Shown piece by piece: positions 60,910-64,000 of a DNA stretch of 64,000 nt. The translations under genes were made by a program, and so were the position numbers. How positions within the stretch are numbered: the stretch's first letter is position 1; every line of letters begins with the position of its first letter. The notes beneath the pieces were generated by a model. It made no database searches and was not told the origin of the DNA. It saw only the letters and a program-made list of their open reading frames with translations. The stretch comes from Caballeronia glathei (GTDB lineage: Bacteria > Pseudomonadota > Gammaproteobacteria > Burkholderiales > Burkholderiaceae), in assembly GCF_000698595.1 (NCBI RefSeq), contig NZ_JFHC01000028.1, positions 33,810 through 97,809 of the forward strand, written 5' to 3'.

Positions 60910-61728
60910 TCAGAACTTGAACGTCACGTTCAGGCTTGGACCGCTGAAGCGCAGCGTTTGTATGAGTTGATTGCCCGAGCCGTAAAAAGCGAGGTACCGG
61001 TAGAGCAGGCTGACGTCGATCGATTTTGCCGCGTAGGCCACCCCTGTCAGCGCCTGCCATGTGAACTCCGAGGTCCCTGTCCCCACGTCGAGATAGAAAG
61101 GCACGTACCAGGCGCCGTCCCGAGTGATCGTTGCACGTCCGCGCAGCCCGGCAAAACCATCGAAGATGTTCTGCACTTGCGCCACATGAAAGTTCGAGCT
61201 TGCCCCAGGGCCTGAGCCAACCGTCGCACCGATCGCGGCGTCGAGTGTCCCCTTCGCACCAAGATATCGCAATCCGACGATCGCATCTACGTGTCCCCAC
61301 CCTCGCCGCACGACGGTGCGGCTGCCGCCCAGTTGGACCAGCGTTCCCGCGAAACTCGTCTGGACGCTCTGCTGTGTCTCACGCGTGCCGAGGACGCCGC
61401 TCGTCGCATTGACAGAGCTCTCATGTCGCCCGAAGTTGAGGTAGACCGTGTCGACGAAAACGCTCCACTCCCCCTTGCGCGCCTCCCCTTGCAGCATCAA
61501 CGCGAATCTGAGGTTTTGCAGATAGTTGTACGGACCGCCAGAAGCGTCGGCACCGCCGCCGGGTACCGTGAACCGGAATGTGCCGCTCACCGTGGGCAAC
61601 CATAGGTATGGCCCCACCGCGATCTGCCACTGCGCGCCGGCGTCGCTCGGAAGGGAGTCGATCGCGTGAGCCCACCCACTTATTGCCGCCGCCGCTAACG
61701 CAGCGATGCATTTTGACCGGCGAGTCAT
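60910..61728 (-). CDS. outer membrane beta-barrel protein
   Basis: A 272-residue protein with a signal peptide (cleavage after AHA, residue 22) and alternating hydrophobic strands throughout, ending in LNVTFKF with a C-terminal Phe, the usual BAM recognition signal. Strands such as WQIAVGPYLWLPTVSGTF and WSVFVDTVYLNFG are amphipathic. The layout resembles uncharacterised outer-membrane beta-barrels of about 250-280 residues. Start at MTRRSK after the GGAGGTG ribosome site; the MERQEV start upstream is less likely. Function not known. Confidence 0.8.
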   Translation of the reverse strand: MTRRSKCIAALAAAAISGWAHAIDSLPSDAGAQWQIAVGPYLWLPTVSGTFRFTVPGGGADASGGPYNYLQNLRFALMLQGEARKGEWSVFVDTVYLNFGRHESSVNATSGVLGTRETQQSVQTSFAGTLVQLGGSRTVVRRGWGHVDAIVGLRYLGAKGTLDAAIGATVGSGPGASSNFHVAQVQNIFDGFAGLRGRATITRDGAWYVPFYLDVGTGTSEFTWQALTGVAYAAKSIDVSLLYRYLAFYGSGNQLIQTLRFSGPSLNVTFKF

Positions 61729-62388
61729 GATGCCCACCTCCTGTCTCTCCACAGGCTTTAGATCCGCGCTTCGTCCCTTGCATCATCGAGGTTCGACCTG
61801 AATGTCGCCCGCACACGGCGGCAGCCCGGCGCGTCCTACCAGGCGTTCTGGAGCGAACTTCTGCACAAGCCATTCAAGGTCGAGAGGCCTGTTGAAAAGC
61901 CGTGCGCACGCTGGCCAACGATCAGCCAGCTGGACACCGGACTGGCAGGCGGTGGAAAGGCAAGCGATCTGATGGATCAAATGACGCACGGGATCTGCCG
62001 CTTCTGAAAATGGCCATCGCACGCTGGATCGAATCGGCCACAACGACGCGGTCAAACGCGATGAGGATTATCAGCGTGACGATCAGACCATCCCAGGTGG
62101 CGGGCGTGCGCAGGAGTCTGACTTGAAGCGGATACATCTTGATCGCGAGGATCAACCCTCAGGCCATCAGGTTGAGGAGCGGCCCGAACAGCAATGAGTC
62201 CAGTATCGATCAGAACATCGAGGACAACCCCTACGGGTCATCGCTTTGCGCAGCACTACCCTTCTCGCGGCGGCTCACCCCGAGTATGTTCTGGCGTCGA
62301 TCGAAGGCACGCCCGTAACGCTCGTAGTCTGAACAGAATCAGCCCGGTGCGGCCATCGACTCCCGAACGAAGTCGATTCATCGACCTG
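61729..62388. other. 660-bp region with degraded membrane-protein remnant
   Basis: No intact gene. On the minus strand a hydrophobic frame appears at about 62020-62155 and is preceded, after a stop codon, by a further hydrophobic run; see the pseudogene entry. The remainder has no coding features. Confidence 0.5.
61922..62215 (-). pseudogene. remnant of a small membrane protein
   Basis: Reading the minus strand, ILDSLLFGPLLNLMA is followed by a TGA and then, in the same frame, GLILAIKMYPLQVRLLRT and GLIVTLIILIAFDRVVVADSIQRA. This looks like a two-helix membrane protein split by a stop; the downstream part loses coding character. A TTG just after the TGA could still start a 78-residue peptide, so an intact small gene is not excluded. 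Confidence 0.35.
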
Positions 62389-62976
62389 CTACTTGTTCGT
62401 GCCGGGCGTAACGGATATGGCGACCGCCTCCGTGTACACGACTTCAACCTGGTCTCCCTTGCGAATGTGCTTCATCTGCTCGGGGTCCTCCACGATCACG
62501 TCCACCGCGTTGCCTTGCGGTCCCTTCAACGTGACGGTTTTCGCCTTTGCATTCACGGCGACGACGTCCGCCAGTACCGTTATTTCCCGACCGATTGTGC
62601 CGCCGGGCTTGGCCCCGGGCGCGGACCGCTGTTCTATCAGGCGCTGTGAGGCGGAACGCGGGCCGCTCGCTTTCGTGAGACTCAGCGACATCGCTTCCCG
62701 GTATTCTGTCGTGACGACGTCGCCAACCTTGAGCTGATCGAAGTTCCGCGCCTCTTCGCCCACTTCCAGGTCGACGACACGGCCCCTTTTGTCCTTCAGG
62801 GTGACGGTGCGGGTAGCCGGATCAATGGCGACAATCGTGGCCGTGACCGTTGCCGTTCCGACCACGGTGGCCGTGCCTGTACCTTTCGTGACCGCCACCG
62901 ATGTTTCCGGCTGGGCCAATACCGGGCGCGCCAGCATGGCTACGGCGGCCACCACAAGGAATACCTTGATCTTCAT
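62389..62976 (-). CDS. exported two-repeat protein of unknown function (copy 2)
   Basis: A 195-residue protein with a signal peptide (cleavage after VLA, residue 21) and two modules of the same kind as the 57.9-kb protein: VAIDPATRTVTLKDKRGRVVDLEVGEEA..LKVGDVVTTEY and VAVNAKAKTVTLKGPQGNAVDVIVEDPE..IRKGDQVEVVYTEAVAI. GGGAG precedes the ATG; the longer upstream frame is a shadow. It lies 77 bp downstream of the SYLF gene on the same strand, so they may be co-transcribed. Function unknown. Confidence 0.78.
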   Translation of the reverse strand: MKIKVFLVVAAVAMLARPVLAQPETSVAVTKGTGTATVVGTATVTATIVAIDPATRTVTLKDKRGRVVDLEVGEEARNFDQLKVGDVVTTEYREAMSLSLTKASGPRSASQRLIEQRSAPGAKPGGTIGREITVLADVVAVNAKAKTVTLKGPQGNAVDVIVEDPEQMKHIRKGDQVEVVYTEAVAISVTPGTNK

Positions 62977-63053
62977 GTCAACTCCCGGGAAAGGCCATCG
63001 GTATGCCTGCGCACGTGCTTGAATGACGCCTCGATAGTCGTGAGCGGCCGGTG

Positions 63054-63623
63054 TCAGATGTCGAGCTTGCTGACCTTGGTGCCTTCGAAGCTGAGATTGG
63101 CCATCAGGCCGGCGTTCGTCAGCACGAAACCGACGATCGGCGCATTCGTCGTTGCGGTGTCGAGCGCACCGTTGGCGCCGGTCTTCGCCACCGCAACCGA
63201 GCCATCCACGCCGGCGGTCCAACCCTTGTCGCTGGTCCGGAATTTATCGAGTGCGTCCTGTGTCATGAACATCATGATCACCGCCTTGGACTGGGCGCCA
63301 ATCTGCAAGCCGAACGACGCGGTACTGGTCTTGTAGTAGCCAATGGACGTGCCTCCCGAGCGCAGCGCGCCTTCGCCGTATTCCCCGCCGACCACCAGGC
63401 CCGCGGCGATCACCGACGGAAAGACAAGAATGCCCTTGGCCTTGCTGGCCTGTTCCCGCGAGCCTGGCGTCGAACTGTACAGCTTGTTGAGGGCGCTATC
63501 GACGCCGGTATTGATCTCCTGGCGCTTGCTGGCCGCTTCCGTCGGAGTCTTCGCCGTGTTGCAAGCGGCCAGCGAACTGGCCAGGGCGATGGCGGTCAGC
63601 GAAAAGAAGGTACGACGGTTCAT
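63054..63623 (-). CDS. lipid-binding SYLF domain lipoprotein (second copy)
   Basis: A 189-residue lipoprotein: signal peptide with lipobox LAAC (Cys21), then a SYLF/Ysc84 domain: KGILVFPSVIAAGLVVGGEYGEGAL, FGLQIGAQSKAVIMMFMTQDALDKFRTSD and TNAGLMANLSFEGTKVSKLDI. It aligns along its length with the copy at 14.3 kb but is clearly diverged. GGAGAATT precedes the ATG. It is followed on the same strand by the two-repeat protein gene. Confidence 0.88.
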   Translation of the reverse strand: MNRRTFFSLTAIALASSLAACNTAKTPTEAASKRQEINTGVDSALNKLYSSTPGSREQASKAKGILVFPSVIAAGLVVGGEYGEGALRSGGTSIGYYKTSTASFGLQIGAQSKAVIMMFMTQDALDKFRTSDKGWTAGVDGSVAVAKTGANGALDTATTNAPIVGFVLTNAGLMANLSFEGTKVSKLDI

Positions 63624-63725
63624 GAAATTCTCCTGGATTGAAGTGCGGCAGGTTCAGGCCTGGCGCGCCGGAGATGGCTGCCCACATCTGTCGAAACAAC
63701 GAGGTGATGTAGGCTGACGCGCTGT

Positions 63726-64000
63726 CTAGAGGCAGCCGCCGATATCGCCGCCGGTGTTGCCGCCTGACCCGCCCGGGCGGAAACCGACCCATGTCTTGCT
63801 GTTACCCGTCCACGATGGCCGCACCAGAGCGGCTGAGCCATTCGGAGGCTGCTGACCCGGAACATAGACATCCATCGCCTGATTGTTGGCCACGATCACC
63901 TGCGATATGACGGTCTGTTGCGACTGGTTTGCCCATTTCTGGCCGATGCATTGCGAGACTGTGGAGACTGGCTGCTGGCTTTCTCCGACCGCTTGCGCGC
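63726..64000 (-). CDS. hypothetical protein, C-terminal part
   Basis: An open frame enters from the right edge and runs 91 codons to a TAG at 63726-63728. It reads ..QCIGQKWANQSQQTVISQV..AMDVYVPGQQPPNGSAALVRPSW..KTWVGFRPGG.. and ends in a Gly/Thr-rich stretch with GGCL. The N-terminus is outside the window. A conserved Cys near the start of the visible part and the polar composition suggest a secreted or lipoprotein-type protein. Family not recognised. Confidence 0.65.
   Translation of the reverse strand, partial: AQAVGESQQPVSTVSQCIGQKWANQSQQTVISQVIVANNQAMDVYVPGQQPPNGSAALVRPSWTGNSKTWVGFRPGGSGGNTGGDIGGCL

Noticed and set aside
1..64000. CRISPR arrays, tRNA and rRNA genes
   Set aside because: No spaced direct repeats of 24-40 bases, no clover-leaf with a conserved TPsiC arm, and no rRNA-like stretch were seen by eye on either strand.

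Overview
The window is a high-GC chromosomal segment of a beta-proteobacterium of the Burkholderiaceae; Paraburkholderia, Caballeronia or Burkholderia is most likely. This rests on the GC-rich codon use, the order ygfZ / mltG-tmk-holB-tatD-ankyrin, a PrkA-YeaH-SpoVR operon, PhaB-type acetoacetyl-CoA reductases, and typical Burkholderia families (DUF2917, PsiF repeats, SYLF lipoproteins, DUF3300). No rRNA, tRNA or CRISPR array was seen.

Layout. 0-2.3 kb: end of a zinc-type oxidoreductase, an SDR enzyme and an HSL-family esterase. 2.4-9.2 kb: NRDE protein and YgfZ on the minus strand, divergent from mltG-tmk-holB-GNAT-tatD-ankyrin; a short AT-rich segment splits tmk from holB. 9.4-17.2 kb: Rap1a/Tai-like protein, MscS channel, OtsA, a GT4 glycosyltransferase, a SYLF lipoprotein, a small membrane protein, a triple-repeat PsiF protein and a small conserved protein. 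17.4-23.9 kb: a complete ribose-type ABC operon with its LacI-family regulator and ribokinase, with a promoter and operator visible upstream. 24.1-26.9 kb: a chemoreceptor and a 2-keto-4-pentenoate hydratase. 27.5-32.6 kb: prkA-yeaH-spoVR, preceded by a 13-bp tandem array and containing a very strong intercistronic hairpin. 32.7-40.7 kb: AI-2E transporter, RarD, NAD(P)-binding protein, aldo/keto reductase, a divergent MFS/LysR pair and an acyl-CoA dehydrogenase-like flavoprotein. 41.2-45.9 kb: a tannase-family hydrolase lacking the usual cysteine pair, a DUF2917 gene preceded by a promoter-leader-terminator unit, and a glycosidase-like lipoprotein. 46.3-48.5 kb: a YciI-VOC-ECF sigma cassette of the ECF42/DGPF type. 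48.7-53.8 kb: a lower-GC FAD amine oxidase-like gene, a divergent PhaB paralogue, a 58-aa membrane peptide and an amidohydrolase.

From 53.8 kb to the end the DNA looks accessory: an insertion sequence remnant, about 0.9 kb of lower-GC DNA without clear genes, two coupled orphan ORFs, a canonical PhaB, and a group of small exported proteins. Several of these are second copies of families found elsewhere in the window (PhaB, SYLF, a ~95-aa Y-K-x-F protein) or duplicated within the block (a two-repeat periplasmic protein).

No clearly new defence or biosynthetic system was recognised. The most interesting items are: the candidate small RNA or attenuator upstream of DUF2917, the AT-rich scar between tmk and holB, the hairpin inside the PrkA operon, the correlated loss of both active-site cysteines in the tannase-family protein, and the paralogue-rich accessory block at the right end.
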